Assembly (NCBI GenBank): GCA_026874595.1
Contig: CM049320.1
Coordinates: 15,360,488 to 15,424,487, forward strand
Length of the DNA stretch: 64,000 nucleotides
Direction: 5' to 3'
DNA from: Sipunculus nudus
Taxonomy: Eukaryota > Annelida > Sipuncula > Golfingiida > Sipunculidae
Part shown: positions 1-12,996 of the stretch, one piece after another
How positions within the stretch are numbered: position 1 is the stretch's first letter
Layout: each line of letters opens with the position of its first letter
Notes under the pieces: generated by a model
The model's database searches: none
Told to the model about the DNA's origin: nothing
Seen by the model: the letters and a program-made list of their open reading frames with translations, nothing else
Program-made: the position numbers and the translations under genes

Positions 1-960
1 CCTGTTCAGAGGGTTACATTTAGACAGGAAGCAAACCTTTTGACGTATGTTCCATTGAACTCTTCTCAATGGTTAACAAAACGTGTTTAGGCACGGAAAG
101 AAGGAACAAGTACAGCTCTTGTGAAATTGTACTGGCGATTCTACGTGAACTGTAAGAGCAAAATGATATTTTGTCGATGACAGGTCAACAAGAGTAACCT
201 GCATTATCAGTCTGAGGTAACTTTAACAATTAAACGGGCAATCTAAGGATCTTTTAAAAATATTGTTAACCTTTGTAATAACAACTTATTAACCATTTTT
301 ATAGACATGTTGTATGCCTAATAACTAAAACCCGCATGTTCCAATCGATAGGTATTTGTATATACAATTTTTATCACATTAAAACAGTGATTTCCTGGGG
401 CTCTGACTTCTGCCAAATCTTTAGTCTGGTGAAATATTATTTTTTTTAAAGGAAATTGTCAAAAACTCTAAAATTAATCCGAAACGCCGGTTATTGTAAT
501 ATTGTTATATTTATACTCTCTGTCCTTAATTAATGAGTTTCAGTTGAAGGTTCTAATAATTATATCCGGAAAACAACTCTCATAATAACAGTACGCATAT
601 ATCTGTCAGTCTGAAGCCTGGGTTTATAATGTCAATCCTTATCGATCTTTTGACGTGTATCGGCACCGTGACATGGCGTCAGACAGAAGGGTATATCGTG
701 TGTATTACCCCTGTCGTTTTCCTTCATCGAACATAGCACAACTACTAAGCTCCATGGCCACCATTTTGCGGGATCTCCCGACAAAAAAGGCAAGATGACC
801 GATATATCTGACAGATATATTTCCCGTGTTAATACTATATACCAACGCAGATTTTGTTCACAATTTGTCGAAAATACGTCGACATGTTATGACGCTTTCT
901 CCGTCGTACGGCAGGATTAAAAAATATAAGCTAAATAAAAACAAGGATTTTTTTTTTCGA
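1..960. other. Intergenic, nothing supported
   Basis: AT-rich DNA without long ORFs, tandem structure or recognisable termini. Confidence 0.6.
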
Positions 961-1235
961 ATGCATAACGCCTCATGACTTAAACAACGCATCATAAAGC
1001 TAAACAACGCCTCATGGCCTAAACAACGCTTCATGGGCTGACAAATGCTTCATAGATTAACAGCGCTTCCTGGGCTAAACAAAGCACCATGGGCTAAACA
1101 ACGCCACAAGGCTTAAACAACGTCTCATGGCCTTAACAACGCCTCATTTGCTAAACAACGCTTCCTTGGCTAAACAACGCCTCATGGCCTAAACAACGCT
1201 TTATTAGCTAAACAACGCCTCGTTGGCTATTATAT
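961..1235. repeat. Minisatellite, 19-bp unit GCTAAACAACGCCTCATGG
   Basis: About 14 imperfect head-to-tail copies, for example CTAAACAACGCCTCATGGC, CTAAACAACGCTTCATGGG and CTAAACAACGCTTCCTTGG. There is no spacer structure, so it is not a CRISPR-type array. Confidence 0.92.
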
Positions 1236-2570
1236 TGCTGTAAGCTGTCATTAGAATGAACCAGACAAATCGTTAGAAATTGTAAGTGAATTTTCAAACA
1301 ATACCTGTCTCGCCTGAACAAACTTCCATTGTAACTCAGCATTATTATAAATCCCTCTGCATGATTTTTGTTTAATTTCTGACCGCCTTAATACAAACAT
1401 GTCGCGGACGGATTACTGGATGAAAGCCAACTTGAATATGGCACAGAAAACGACTTGTTACCATAGAGATGTTTTTTTTTCATTTTGGTTTGTGAAGTTA
1501 CTTGTATAATTTATTTATTTAATTCATCACTGGTATAATTACCGCGATATCATTGTTCTATAATAGTGTTTAACACCGTTGCAGTGTATTTTTCCGTATG
1601 ACTTATGTCACGACTATATAGGCTCACCCTTCCAAAATAAATGCTCACTAAGTCTTGAATTCGCGGCTAGATCCTGCGGTATGAACAACCATTAAACGAA
1701 TTTTTCGCTTCAATCATAACTATCTCGACACAGTGTATACGGGATTTCATTTGCTATCCAACAATCCGTTCTGTCCCTGTGTACCTTCTGCATACAATCT
1801 CGTAAAAAAATGGGAGAGAGAAACTAAACTGGATAGATGTTCTCTTCAGTGAAAAATAGCATCTTCTAAATCAATGTTTATACCATGATGGAATATTATT
1901 AATTTCTATCCATCCCGTAATGTTTGACAAATTGCTAAATTGTATCAGTATACTTAAATAAAGTAAATTAAATGTATCATTTACCTGGAAATGAACCAAA
2001 TCTCATAAAGGTATTCCCAGCCGAAAATGTCATAGAATATAATTCCAAGCTTTTTTTGTTATATATATTATCATGATTTCTTTCGATGAGAAACTCTCAG
2101 TAATAATATAGTTACCCCCTGGGACGAAGACACACAATAAGCCAGATTACTTCAATAGTTTAAGTTATTAAACTACAGCTATCGCTTAAGATTTAGGCGG
2201 AATTAACTGCAGCAAAACGTGCATTATATACACTAAGGATAATAGATTCATTTACTATCGGTTTAATTAATTTTACCGTAAACATCTATAAAAAAATAAC
2301 CAATCAGTGAAAATAAAATATAGTATTGCCAGTTACTGCTATAAGTAATTCAAATACGTTCATGGCGAGATGCTAGGAATATGAAGAAAAAAATAACTCC
2401 CATTAATTTATATGATTCTTTAATATACTTTAATTTACCCGAGAATGGTGGATATTTGATTAGATTTCGAGCGATATATACCAGAAATCAAATCGGTATG
2501 TTAAGAGAATTAATAAAGTCATATTCATAAGGTACGATTGAACAACCCTTTTCTGTTTTTATTTTCTCAG
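1236..2570. other. Intergenic, nothing supported
   Basis: AT-rich DNA without long ORFs or clear repeats. Confidence 0.6.
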
Positions 2571-3150
2571 TGTAGGTAATGAGTGTGTTTGCTAGATCCA
2601 AGTCTGTTGTCTGCATTGAGGTAGGACTCGCGTCCACTTATTTAGGACTCAGGCTTGGACATGAGCGTCCTGGACTCGGACTTGTACTCGGAATCGGAGG
2701 TAAGATCTCGAAAAAATCAAGCCGAGTCCATTTCGAGTTCAAAAGGAAACCAAACTCTGTCATATGTTATAAAGATTGATGTATATGTGCGAACTACTCA
2801 CAAAATATTACAAAATTAAAAAAAAATACTATAAAAACAGCTTCCAGAGCTGTAGATGTAATTAAAAAAAATACTATAAAAACAGCATCTAGAGCTGTAG
2901 ATGTAATTAACCATTAAGGTATAACATGTATGAACTATAACTTTAAAATGTACATGATAAACTTCATTTTCCATTTCAAATTGCTTTTTCATGTTATTTG
3001 TATTGGACTTGTACTCGGAATGGGTTGCAAATGACTCGGACTTTAGACTTTAAGCAGGTGGACTTTGACTAGAATCTCAAGGACTCGGACTTTGACTCGA
3101 GTGGCCTGGACTCCGGAAGTCGGGAATAGACCACATCACTGGTTGTCTGT
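2571..3150. repeat. ACTCGGACT-rich repeat with internal 52-bp duplication
   Basis: GACTCGGACTTGTACTCGGA-type strings lie at 2670-2700 and 3005-3105, and AAAAAATACTATAAAAACAG with CTAGAGCTGTAGATGTAATT occurs twice in tandem at about 2815-2910. The right end ACCACATCACTG could be a CAGTG-starting terminus of a hAT-like element, but the left end does not match well. The ORF 2579-2779 is a translation of the repeat. Confidence 0.55.
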
Positions 3151-4719
3151 ATGATTCACACGAAAACCTCGATCATGTCCCTGTTGATTTAAGAGAAAAA
3201 ATGATAATCTGTCTCGTCATCTGCAATCAATGTTGTCACAATCAACCGTCTCCTAGATCTAGACTGGTACTCCCCTCCCCCCCCCCCCCTATAAACGCCC
3301 GCTTTTCACATCAGACACATCGACAAACGTCACTTCCTGGTTGCGCGAGCAGCGTCAGTCGTAACTTTTCAACAATTTTCAACAATCCCTAACCACCAGT
3401 CGCGTACTCTTATGGGTCTGATTCTGCGCAGAGTGTATTTCCGTAAATGAACTGAACATCGCTGGTGTAACAGAGTATGAAACCTGTTCACTTTGTCTCA
3501 AGAGAACGCGGTAGTTTATCGAAAGACTGAAAAGACCGGATCAGTGGGAGCTCAGTATTCCCTTTAACGACTTTTGTACATATGATCCCATCAGATAAAA
3601 TTTACAAAACAATTTTATGAGAGTTCGCCCTTATGTTAACATATATTACAGATGTGATACGAATGACTCTATGTAAATTAAAAGCCCATGTTACACAAGG
3701 GCGTAAACTAATATACTTTCATCCTTTCATTTGTTATCATTTGGTTACCCCGTGCACCTAATGACCCTTAAGTGCGTCTGTGCGTTTCGCAAAAGTATGT
3801 ATTGAATGATCAAAATGCACCAAAAATTAAAATAAAAACAGTCAGGTTTTCCTACCATTATGATTCCATCAGCCCAAACATATGTTTATTGCCCTTTAGA
3901 AATTTTTCTCCATTTGGAATAGGCAATGACAGTCTAAAATTTCCATGAGAGTTTAAAATGTGTGGCTACTAAGACGCCCAGCAGGTGACATAATTTTTAT
4001 TATCAAGTAATCAGCCATTATCCATCGTCGGATTAAAAGAGTTTTACATTACCTACGCATTGATACCCACTGCTTGCTTTAGCAGAATTTGCTGGGTATA
4101 TCCACCAGGTGGCTAGGACAGGCGCTAGAATGTAATCACGCCAATGAGAGCGGGATATATCAGGTGGACATAGATTCACAATAAGTGAATGTAATGTATA
4201 TGCCGTGTCCTCGTTCGCTCAGTTAAATCTATCCGTTTCCTGAAGGAATACGGTCTGTATAATCTTTTAGACGCCTAAGTTACCAACTGAGTAAGGATTA
4301 ATTTTGTTCAACATGAAACTGTCTTATCCAAGACGGAAAACCTTGATGGGTTTGGTGTCATTTTCAGTAAAAATGACTTACGTTCCCATTTTTACCATTA
4401 ATTTTATCATTTTTGACCCCCTACATGACTTTATGTCGCATAAAATGACGATGGATATTAATCTCGTGTGAGTAGTTATCTTTACGTTCCTAGTGACAGA
4501 AGCATCCAGCCAGACACGCAGCATTTTAATAAACACTATACAATTTATAACATGGTAAGCTTAACACTCACAAAGTTGGCTCGTTATGGAAGTTTAATAT
4601 TTTATCCTAATTTAAAATTCAATCTGTTAACAGTTATAGTGACCAATTGTGTTATTACACTAAACAATGACTAAAACAGCCACATATGTCAGTGATACAT
4701 GTAAGAGGTTTTACGCAGG
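3151..4719. other. Intergenic, nothing supported
   Basis: Contains a poly(C) run at about 3277-3289. The short ORFs at 3201-3392 and 4468-4674 have no recognisable features. Confidence 0.6.
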
Positions 4720-5570
4720 CCCTATAAAGGGGGGGGGGGGGTGGTTGGGGGTTGCAGCCGGTACACCGAAAGGGCCAAAAAGGGGCTCGTACCGAACAGG
4801 AATTTCCTAGAGCACCATCATATGTTTGAAAATGTAGAAGTCTCATTAGGTTTTATTTTAGCTTATAAAAATTTTAGTTAGGAGACCCCGAGATGATCCG
4901 GGTCGACCAGCTGTATCCAAAAGGGCTCATATGCGGAAATCCCGTTTGTCATTTGAGAAGCATGTGTATGGAGTTTTTAATCGGGTGTGACCGAAGGGAC
5001 CTAAGTGGCTCGGACTGGCCAGGAATTTTCAATTGGGCCAATCGAAAATTTTTGAAATGTAAAAGTCTAATTTAGTTTTAGTTTAGCTTAAGAATATCTA
5101 ATAATGCACAGGAAAATGCTCGGAAATGAACACGTCACGTCTTTTTCGAAGCATACATCTAGAGTTTCTAATTGGGAGTCCTCCTTCAAAGGGGCACGGG
5201 CGCGTCTGGAGTTTCCTTTGTAAATAATACCAGTGAATACTTGAAAATGAGAAAATCTCTTTTTGGCTTTTGTGTTTATTTGGATATATATGGAATATGC
5301 ATGTATAGAGCCCAATTAATGCTTGTAAATGCGTAATGTTAGTTTATACCCGCATGGGTGTTAGCTTGAAGAGTTTTAATCAGAAGTGATAATAAGGGAC
5401 CATGGGGCTTCGGGCCGAGGTGTTTCCGAGGGCGAGAGAACAGGGTTGACGGGGACGTCTCATTTGTGTTAAACAAGCATTAGCTAGTTTATATAGGTTT
5501 TTATCCATTGGGTCCAAAGGGCCCAATAGAATGCTTGAAAATGCAGAAATTAGGGAGTGATGGTACACGT
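4720..5570. repeat. Degenerate repeats with TTGAAAATGNAGAARTCT
   Basis: Related phrases TTTGAAAATGTAGAAGTCTC (4826), TTTTTGAAATGTAAAAGTCT (5049), CTTGAAAATGAGAAAATCTC (5241) and CTTGAAAATGCAGAAATTAG (5532) are each preceded by a GGRCY..GGAATTT/GGGCCCAAT block and the first two are followed by TTTTAGTTTAGCTTA. Spacing varies from 190 to 290 bp. A poly(G) run lies at 4730-4741. Confidence 0.5.
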
Positions 5571-6110
5571 TGGTTACGGTATCACCGAATGACCAAGCAA
5601 ATCTTTCGGACTACTATTTAGAAAAAAAATTCATGGAAAAAATCAGAATTGATATTTATTTTATTCTACATGGCATAGAAGGCCACTGAAAGCGTAAGAA
5701 TATCCCGTTAATTTACAATGTATTTTTATATTTTAACTATAAACTCAAACATGAATATTGTCACGGAACCTAATATCAACAGATCACGTATGCGTGATGA
5801 ACATAAATTTTGTAATGGAGATAAAAAAAAATCAGATTCTGTAACACTAGGAAGCGTGAAATGTGTACGAGAATAAACAAAGAAGTCAGTGCTTTTTTGT
5901 TCACTAATGACTATAATTTATTCTTAAAACAACCCTAACATAACATTACACTAAATCAATACAATTACACAGTACAAAAACAGTATAAAAGCAAATCAAT
6001 ATAATCACACAGCCTAATAAAGTGCACTGTACCTTGATACCACCACTGTCAGCGCGACAAGTTCTTTAAAATGTATCAACCGGACGAACAGTTCACACAA
6101 ATTCTCTCGG

Positions 6111-6610
6111 ATAATAACAGTCCAATGTAAGGATCTTGTAACAATCCCGAAAGTAAACTGAAGACCAAATAAGATTCCTCACAAATCCAGAAGAAAATCT
6201 ATAATTGCCGCACTTATCGGAATAGGTCCCACAAACTGAAATACACGCTTCTGTGTCCGCTGGAATATTCTCTCACCTCTCTCTCGGCTTTAAAACACAG
6301 CCCCCTATTTATAACTTCTCACCTCCAGCCGAGAGCCTTCCATTGCTCGAACAATCTAAAGAATCTAACACAGTATACATGTTCAAAGAACATACTAGAA
6401 CATGGAACGCTGTGTATCTAGGGTTCAACCAAAGCGGATTAAACCGAGCCTGCAACATCCGGCCAGACGAGGCCGCTACAACACGAGCTACGCGTGGCAC
6501 ACAAACAAAATGTAAACAACGCATGGAGCACCCCGCGCACAACAAAAGAAACACATGCAAAACCGCTGCGCACAATAAAAAGGGCACCTGTAACAATATC
6601 ATATTTGTAT
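6111..6610 (-). mobile_element. LTR-like promoter segment, copy A (minus strand)
   Basis: Read on the minus strand it starts TGTTACAGGTGCCCTTTTTA (6599 downward). It has a TATA-like GTTATAAATAGGGGGCTGTG near 6315, then TTTTAAAGCCGAGAGAGAG, CCAGCGGACACAGAAGCGTG, GTGCGGCAATTATAGATTTT and ATTGTTACAAGATCCTTACA. The blocks match copy B at 17868-18352 in inverted orientation. Minus-strand sequence below 6111 has AATAAATTATAG near 5920, a possible poly(A) signal of the same LTR. ORFs 6253-6615 and 6309-6602 are chance frames. Confidence 0.55.
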
Positions 6611-7469
6611 TGTAGGTTTGTTGCTTTTAATACAAAGTGTTTGTGAATAGAATTATTTAAGAAACCAAATTTATATATTAATTATATTTGCACTGAATAA
6701 AAAATGTCAATGGAGAAGCCCATTTTATTTATTTATTTTTTTTTCAATTTAACTGCATGGGTGCTTTTCTGTATGTGTGCCTGATTGTGGGTTGGGGCGA
6801 GGTGGAGTCCCTCTCATTTTCTTTATAAATCCCGTGCTTCCTATATATTGTGTGCAAGATAATGTCGACTATCAACTATCGAAAACCCCATTTAGCTTCC
6901 TTTTGTTTGACAAACCCACGTTTTGATGCCAACTGTCAAAAGTCTCATTCATAAATTTAAAGCAAATATATGCCTGTTTTTATTTATTATAAAACGCTTT
7001 TATCATACATGGCGAGTGTCTCTATAGAAAGCAAACAAAACGCTTGCTTCGATCTGTTTGGTGGAACATGCAAGCTGATGTATGTAAACCGTGAGATATA
7101 TTAAATATCAAAAAGAAAAATAGAATTGATCTGCATTCCAGGGAATTCAAGCTCCCGCCATATGGGGGGGGGGGTCAAATTCTGGGATGCAGACACCCGT
7201 TCGTCTCAGAATATAACTGAGAGCACACGTTTCAAGAACGATCTGCGAACATTGAAAGGCGTACTTAGAAACTGCTGGTGTACACAAGCTGTATTGCAGA
7301 TAACCATTGGACATGCACCCTCTTTCCGAAGTACTGGATGCTCGACCGTAACAATCGTGCAGGTGACCTGCGTAGCGCAGGAGGCAGGGCGGTGTTTGCA
7401 TTCGGTAAATGGCCCACATTCCAAGGTTCATTCGTGCATATGTGACAGCACAATTGTGAATATCCCTGA

Positions 7470-7670
7470 AAGTCTTTTCTGGATCCAGATCACGAGCCAG
7501 ACCTACACCAAAATTTATTCTTCATTGGCCCATACCCCAGTTAACTGTTGCCATGAAAATTTTCTGGGATCCCCTTCATGACTGCGTGAGGTAGGGTGTG
7601 AAGAAAAACACACACACTCACATGGCAATGAACGCATACCTCACTGGCGGAGGCAATCATTTTTCCACAG
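7470..7670. repeat. Dispersed repeat fragment ending CTGGCGGAGGCAATCA
   Basis: GGATCCAGATCACGAGCCAG, ACACCAAAATTTATTC, CATTGGCCCATACCCCAGTT, CCATGAAAATTTTCTGGGAT and a CA run leading to CTCACTGGCGGAGGCAATCA resemble a repeat motif I have seen in many marine invertebrate genomes. ORF 7126-7581 overlaps it and is not supported as a gene. Confidence 0.45.
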
Positions 7671-7996
7671 AATCACAGTAGTCATCGATGCAGCTTCCAC
7701 TGCCACTCTAACACCTATCAAAATATGTCAATCTATTGCATCTGAAGTCGCCTTCGCCGTGGCATGTGGTGATCTATCAAGCTTTATCTTCAATCCTTGT
7801 TTTTTAACCTGTGTTTCTTTTTCTTTATTCTTCTAAGTTTCAAATGGTTTTGTAGTTATTGTGATAGTATTGTGGTTTACTTTATACACAAAGCATAAGA
7901 GACACAGTCTGTGATATGGGTAACCTCTTGTACATTGCTTGTTCTGAGGTTATATACGGACGCCTGCTAAGACCTCAATATGACTTTTTATATATA

Positions 7997-8000
<4 letters not shown>

Positions 8001-8031
<31 letters not shown>
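8001..8031. repeat. (TA)n microsatellite
   Basis: Alternating TA, about 30 bp. Confidence 0.9.
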
Positions 8032-8033
<2 letters not shown>

Positions 8034-8193
8034 ATATACGTGGCATTAAATGGAGGAAAGCAATGCATCCCTCTCTGACAGTTAATTATTTAGTAACGCT
8101 TTACTATGTAGATAGCCTCGGGCTTAAAACGAAGAAATAGTTGATTAAATCGGTCAAACAGAATTGTTATTATAAAATTTCCCTTGGGGGCTC

Positions 8194-8196
<3 letters not shown>

Positions 8197-8243
<47 letters not shown>
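8197..8243. repeat. (AT)n microsatellite
   Basis: Pure alternating AT, about 46 bp. Confidence 0.95.
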
Positions 8244-8244
<1 letters not shown>

Positions 8245-9329
8245 GTATTAATTTTCACCTGAGTAATTGGGGTGTTTAAGTCACGATGGTTATATTTTGA
8301 TGGTTTGATCATTTTGGTTTTTCCCTTTCGCGAACATCGCGAATTTGAAACTATGGCGAACGACAGAAGACCACAGTATTTGCCGTTTTATTTGCTTTTA
8401 CAGAAGGGTGAAACGTCCTATAAAGAGGAAGGAGCGAAAACATATATCTAACACGGAAGTGTTCTCTCCTGGGTGACTAATAATTCCCAACAGACAATAA
8501 CTTTGATTCATTTTTACACTTTTAGCCATATAAGTAATTGTAATTAGCTTAATCAGGTCTGCCTGGCAATCCTTATAATTCTATCTCTATTGTCTGACCT
8601 AAGAAAATTGCAATAAAGATTTATTGGTTTTACTTAAGTTTGGAATATATCTTCCTAGATATTTATGATGTACCACAGGCTTAAACGCTTTCTCAGTGTA
8701 TTAACACTTTTAGTCCAATTAATTTGTTAATAAATCATGAGTTGAAGCTGTAAAAGTTTATATCTCATCATTTATCTAAAGTTCCTCAGAGTAACAATTT
8801 CAGAGTTAGCTATCCCTACTGGAATCTACTAAGCAGACCAAACTGCATAATTTACAGTTCCGGGTTTTGAAAAAATCAGTCCACGTCAGATTATTCGCCT
8901 TCCCTTCCACGATTCTGGAATGACATTTTGGACCAGTTACAACCAAAAGATATTCAAACCTATCATTTAAAATCGTTTCTGAGATAAACGCTTTAATCAG
9001 CTACATGCGATGATTCCTAAATTATCACCAAGTACAAATGAACAAAGAATATCATCTTCCAATATATTTTTGGAATATCTTCAACAGCCTTTTTATTGTT
9101 TGTTTGTTCGACAATTTCGCGTTACATTTGTAACTGCCTTTCAGGACATTTTGCGATGTCGAGGTAAAGATGAAACCAGAAATTGTCTCCGCAAAAACAG
9201 AGTTTTGCGGATACTATATTTTCAGTCGGACGGCGCGGCCGCCGCATAGGTTTCCGGAAAACTCCTCCGTAACCACTGGGCGGATGTTTTTTTTTAATTC
9301 GGGATTATGATCGGGTAACATGTGAACTA
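8244..9329. other. Intergenic, no supported gene
   Basis: AT-rich. One exact dyad TTCGCGA-ACA-TCGCGAA lies at 8327-8343. ORF 9010-9249 has no recognised domain. Confidence 0.6.
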
Positions 9330-10520
9330 CTGCGCCCTCAATTTTGGTTGACCTCTGACCTTTCCTCTCTGCACAGCGTCCATTTGTGCGTCTGTTTCCA
9401 TAAAATAAACCCACTTATCTCGTGAACCGTTTGACCGATCAGGCTAAAGATTTTACACAAATGTAGCCCTTGGATAGCTTTATAACATACACTACAAATG
9501 GTGGCGCCACCTGCAATCATTTTTGCACAGCGTCCATCTGTTCATCTGCCTTGGGATAAAATCACTCATATCAAGGCAGTTGTTGGACTGATCCACCTGA
9601 AAATTTGCAAGTTTTATACATCCTGGACAGCTTTCTTGATTTTATGACAGCTGGCGCCACCTCCATTCACGTTTACACTGCAGACATCAAAGCTCATATC
9701 TCGGGAACTGTTCAACCGATTGGGCCAAAATTGTGCATGTGTTTATATCTCACATAGCTCTTCATCATACGCAAAACTGCGTCCGTCTGTTTGTTTGCCG
9801 TGGGATAAAATCACTCAAATCTCGGCAGTGGTTTGACATATCTACCTAACAAATTTACAGGTTTATACATATTGGATAGCTTTCTGGATTTTGTGGCAGG
9901 TGGCGCCACCTACATTTATGTTTACGCTGCAGACATCCAGGCATTTATCTCAGGACTGGTTTTCTGTATCCTCCTGAATTTTGCATGTTTATAGATCTCA
10001 CATAGCTCTTTATCATATACAAAACAGGTGGACCACCTGCAACCATTTTTGCACAGCGTCCATCTGTTTTTCTGCCGTTGGCAAAAAAATCAATCAAATC
10101 CCAGTAGTGGTTTGACTTATCTGCTTAAATTTTGCATTTTTATACATCTTGGATAGCTTTCTCAAGTTTGTGGCAGGGCAGCTGCGCCACCTACATTTAT
10201 GTTTACGCTGCAGACATTCAGGCTTATATATCAGGACTGGTTTGACATATCCCACTGAAAGTTTGCATGTGTATAAATTTCACATAGCTCTTAATCATAC
10301 ACAAGATTGGTGGCGGCATCTGCCACAATTTTGCACAGCGTCCTTCTGTTTGTCTGCTGTGGGATAAAATCACTCATTTACAAGTAGGAGTTTGACTTAT
10401 CTGCCTAAAATTTTGCATATATTCAACCTGGAAAACTTTCTTGATTTTGTGCTAGGTGGCGCAACCTACTTACACATTTCGGCTGCAGACATCCATGCTA
10501 ATATGCAACACATTTTCCCT
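9330..10520. repeat. Diverged tandem array (about 250-280 bp) with GGTGGCGCCACC
   Basis: GCACAGCGTCCATYTGTTTG-type phrases lie at about 9372, 9526, 9775, 10052 and 10334. Between them recur GATAAAATCACTCAAATC, GATAGCTTTCTKGATTTTGTG, TTTACGCTGCAGACATCCAG and CACATAGCTCTTMATCATAC. The dyad occurs as GTGGCGCCAC (9500), TGGCGCCACC (9652), GGTGGCGCCACC (9899), GGTGGACCACC (10027) and GGTGGCGCAACC (10455). An old array with no coding content. Confidence 0.8.
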
Positions 10521-11958
10521 TGTAACTCAAGCCATGCCTCACCTCACCCGTCCCACTTTGATTTCGGCGGATAAACGTAGTCGCTTGTCGACTACCGGTA
10601 TTCTAGTTTTTCTTAAGAAGATTCATGTTCTGAACCTTCGTTACTTTTGGTGGAGGTCTGCGATATGTGAATGTTGTTATGCTCTCAGTGCCCTGTATGT
10701 TATTTCAAATGCACTGTCAAAATATAACCATAAACATTTTATTTTATTTCACAACGGTGAGAAAACCGTGTCTATCCTTACCATGTGTAAAACCACATGT
10801 TCAATATGTAACATGGATTACGATATGAATCTTTCATACATAAAATCACATTTATATAAACGTTTCAGTTGCCTAGTTAATTAAATTTTAACCTTAAAGA
10901 GACCTATTCACATACCAGGTGTGTAAAATTTACAAGAATCATTGTGTTTTCTCCTTAAACTTGTATGGTATCTGCCAGTATTTCATTCTTCAACATTTTG
11001 ATTCTTCCACTTCATTATTTTATATAAACGTGCATTGGGCGTGATGCATTTGAGAAATTAAAATAGCATCCTTGCGCGCACGCAACATTGTTACCGAACC
11101 ACGCTACTTTACAAATTAAGAATTTCAAGCTTCCGACCGGTGATTTTTCTCTGTTTCTTCTTACTTTTTCCCCTTGTTTGGAACCTGTCAATCATGCATA
11201 AGAACGGACCACTGCTCACTCTGTCCTGTTTGAGTAAACAGGCGCACGTGGACTGTGTTTACTTACTACAGACCCACTACAATGTAAAACACAAGTGAAT
11301 TTTGAGATATTAAGTCCTTGTGCCAGGATGGTGAGTGGGCGGTAAAAAAGGCACATCAATTGTCAGCAGTTTACACGGAGAACTGATGAACACAACCAAT
11401 CAGTCCATTAGCACTCGGGGCCACTTGCTAAGTTTTATTACCATTCTCCCCGCGGGTATGATTAATTGCTACTTTTACATTTCCTCTCGTTCACGTTTTT
11501 ATTCTCATACCATCTGTAAATCAAAGAGCCAATTCATTTTACGAAATCGCGGAAATGTAACTGTCTTCGAAACATCTACCTGTCTGTCGTAAACAAACAA
11601 AAAGTTGTAATCTATGGATAATGACGCCTTCATTATAACACAGCAAGCACATGGGGGCCGAGACTAAGCATGTGATTCAGTGGTTAGACGAAGTTAAAGG
11701 CCTCCATGTAGCGTTTTCAGATCACCTCTGTTTCAGACTTCCCCACCCAACCTCCAGTAGCGTAAACACAAGCTTTACCGGGAGCTGGGTTGAAATCTTG
11801 TCCGTTATACCCAGGAGTGTATTTTGATACTGAATTCGTCTTTCTAACCACGATTTACAGACAAGTGTTATTCCTTTAGTATGCTCACTTGTAATTAGTG
11901 TTGCTTATTTCTTCGTTTCGTAAGAAAAGGTTGAATCTTTGTAGATGTTACGTGTATG
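10521..11958. other. Intergenic, no supported gene
   Basis: ORF 10456-10884 begins in the repeat array and continues into AT-rich DNA; it has scattered Cys but no recognisable finger. Nothing else supported. Confidence 0.6.
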
Positions 11959-12996
11959 CAGTTGCGTACCTATAAGGGGGCGGCAGATGGGGTCCGCCCC
12001 GGGCGGCAAATTTTGGTGGGGGCATGTTCGGGAATCAGTTTAAGGAATTGCCATGGAAATGTCCTAAAATAAGTACAAATTAACCTTTTTATGATTGCTG
12101 AGAAAATCTAAATGTTTTAGGCTGTTTTTCCCATTCCAAGTATATGCTGTTATTCTTTATTAGATCAAGGGTCTTCCAATATCTTGCAACGGTCTTACAA
12201 ATCATTTTAAGTTAATATATGTTACATACTAAAACTGTAACGAATAACAAATAATCATAGGTTCAAAAATAAAAACTCGCAAAGTGCAGACTAATATTCA
12301 CTAATTCTAAAATAATATTGATGTAGCCTTGAATTAAAGCATGCTTTTAACATTTTGGATATGTAATTTAACAAAAAAGAATCATGATTCATAAAAAAAC
12401 ATTGGATTTTTTATCTTGAAAGCATTTAACATGCCCTGCCTACATATACCTCACAAAATAAGGCGTTTGATTAAAGACTTAAGTATAATTAAGTGCCTTG
12501 CTTGCTGCAATACCATGCATATCACAGCGCTCTTTTAGGTGTTGCTGATATCATATGCGATCACATGAGGTGGAATAATAATAGTCCCAAGGTATTTATA
12601 TGCCATGGAAATTGAATAATACTCACCTAATTTTTTTTTTTTCATGTTGAGTTTTAGCTCATAAATCGTGTTTACGTGAAAAATTGAAGAACCACATTAT
12701 ATATGTATCCTACGATGTCATTTTTTCTAGTTATAATTTCTTTTTTTTTCTGTGCATTAATGAAATATGCTTGTTTGAAGTTATAGTGATCTTTTTGATT
12801 TACATTAGCGAAGAGATGACTGTTCTGTAATGTGTAGCGTAGGAATTCTCCTGCTGATGAATTCATCCTTATAAAAGGCTATAACAAGGAACTTTGGCGT
12901 GATACCTTTCTATATGTGGTATAGTTCTGTAATATTTCATTTAAGGGGCGGCATTTGTAAGACCGCCCGGGTATATTGGGGCTAGGCATGCCGCTG
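11959..12996. mobile_element. About 1-kb hAT-like non-autonomous DNA transposon
   Basis: The left end CAGTTGCGTACCTATAAGGG, then GGCGG..GTCCGCCCCGGGCGGC, is inverted at the right as GGGGCGGCATTTG..GACCGCCCGGG..GGCTAGGCATGCCGCTG. The flanking octamers CGTGTATG (11951-11958) and TGTATATG (12997-13004) agree at 6 of 8 positions, compatible with an aged hAT 8-bp duplication. The interior is AT-rich; the small ORF at 12672-12866 has no domain signature. Superfamily is tentative. Confidence 0.55.

Noticed and set aside
961-1235. CRISPR-like array
   Set aside because: Units are contiguous imperfect 19-mers without unique spacers, in eukaryotic DNA.
6253-6615. 120-codon plus-strand ORF and a 97-codon minus-strand ORF
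   Set aside because: They lie in the LTR-like segment, where the homologous copy at 17.9-18.35 kb does not keep these frames; no protein features.
7126-7581. 151-codon ORF rich in Cys and His
   Set aside because: Cys spacing matches no known finger, it overlaps a dispersed repeat at its end, and equally long frames exist on the opposite strand.
10456-10884. 142-codon ORF with several Cys
   Set aside because: Begins inside the GGTGGCGCCACC array and shows no family motif; likely chance.
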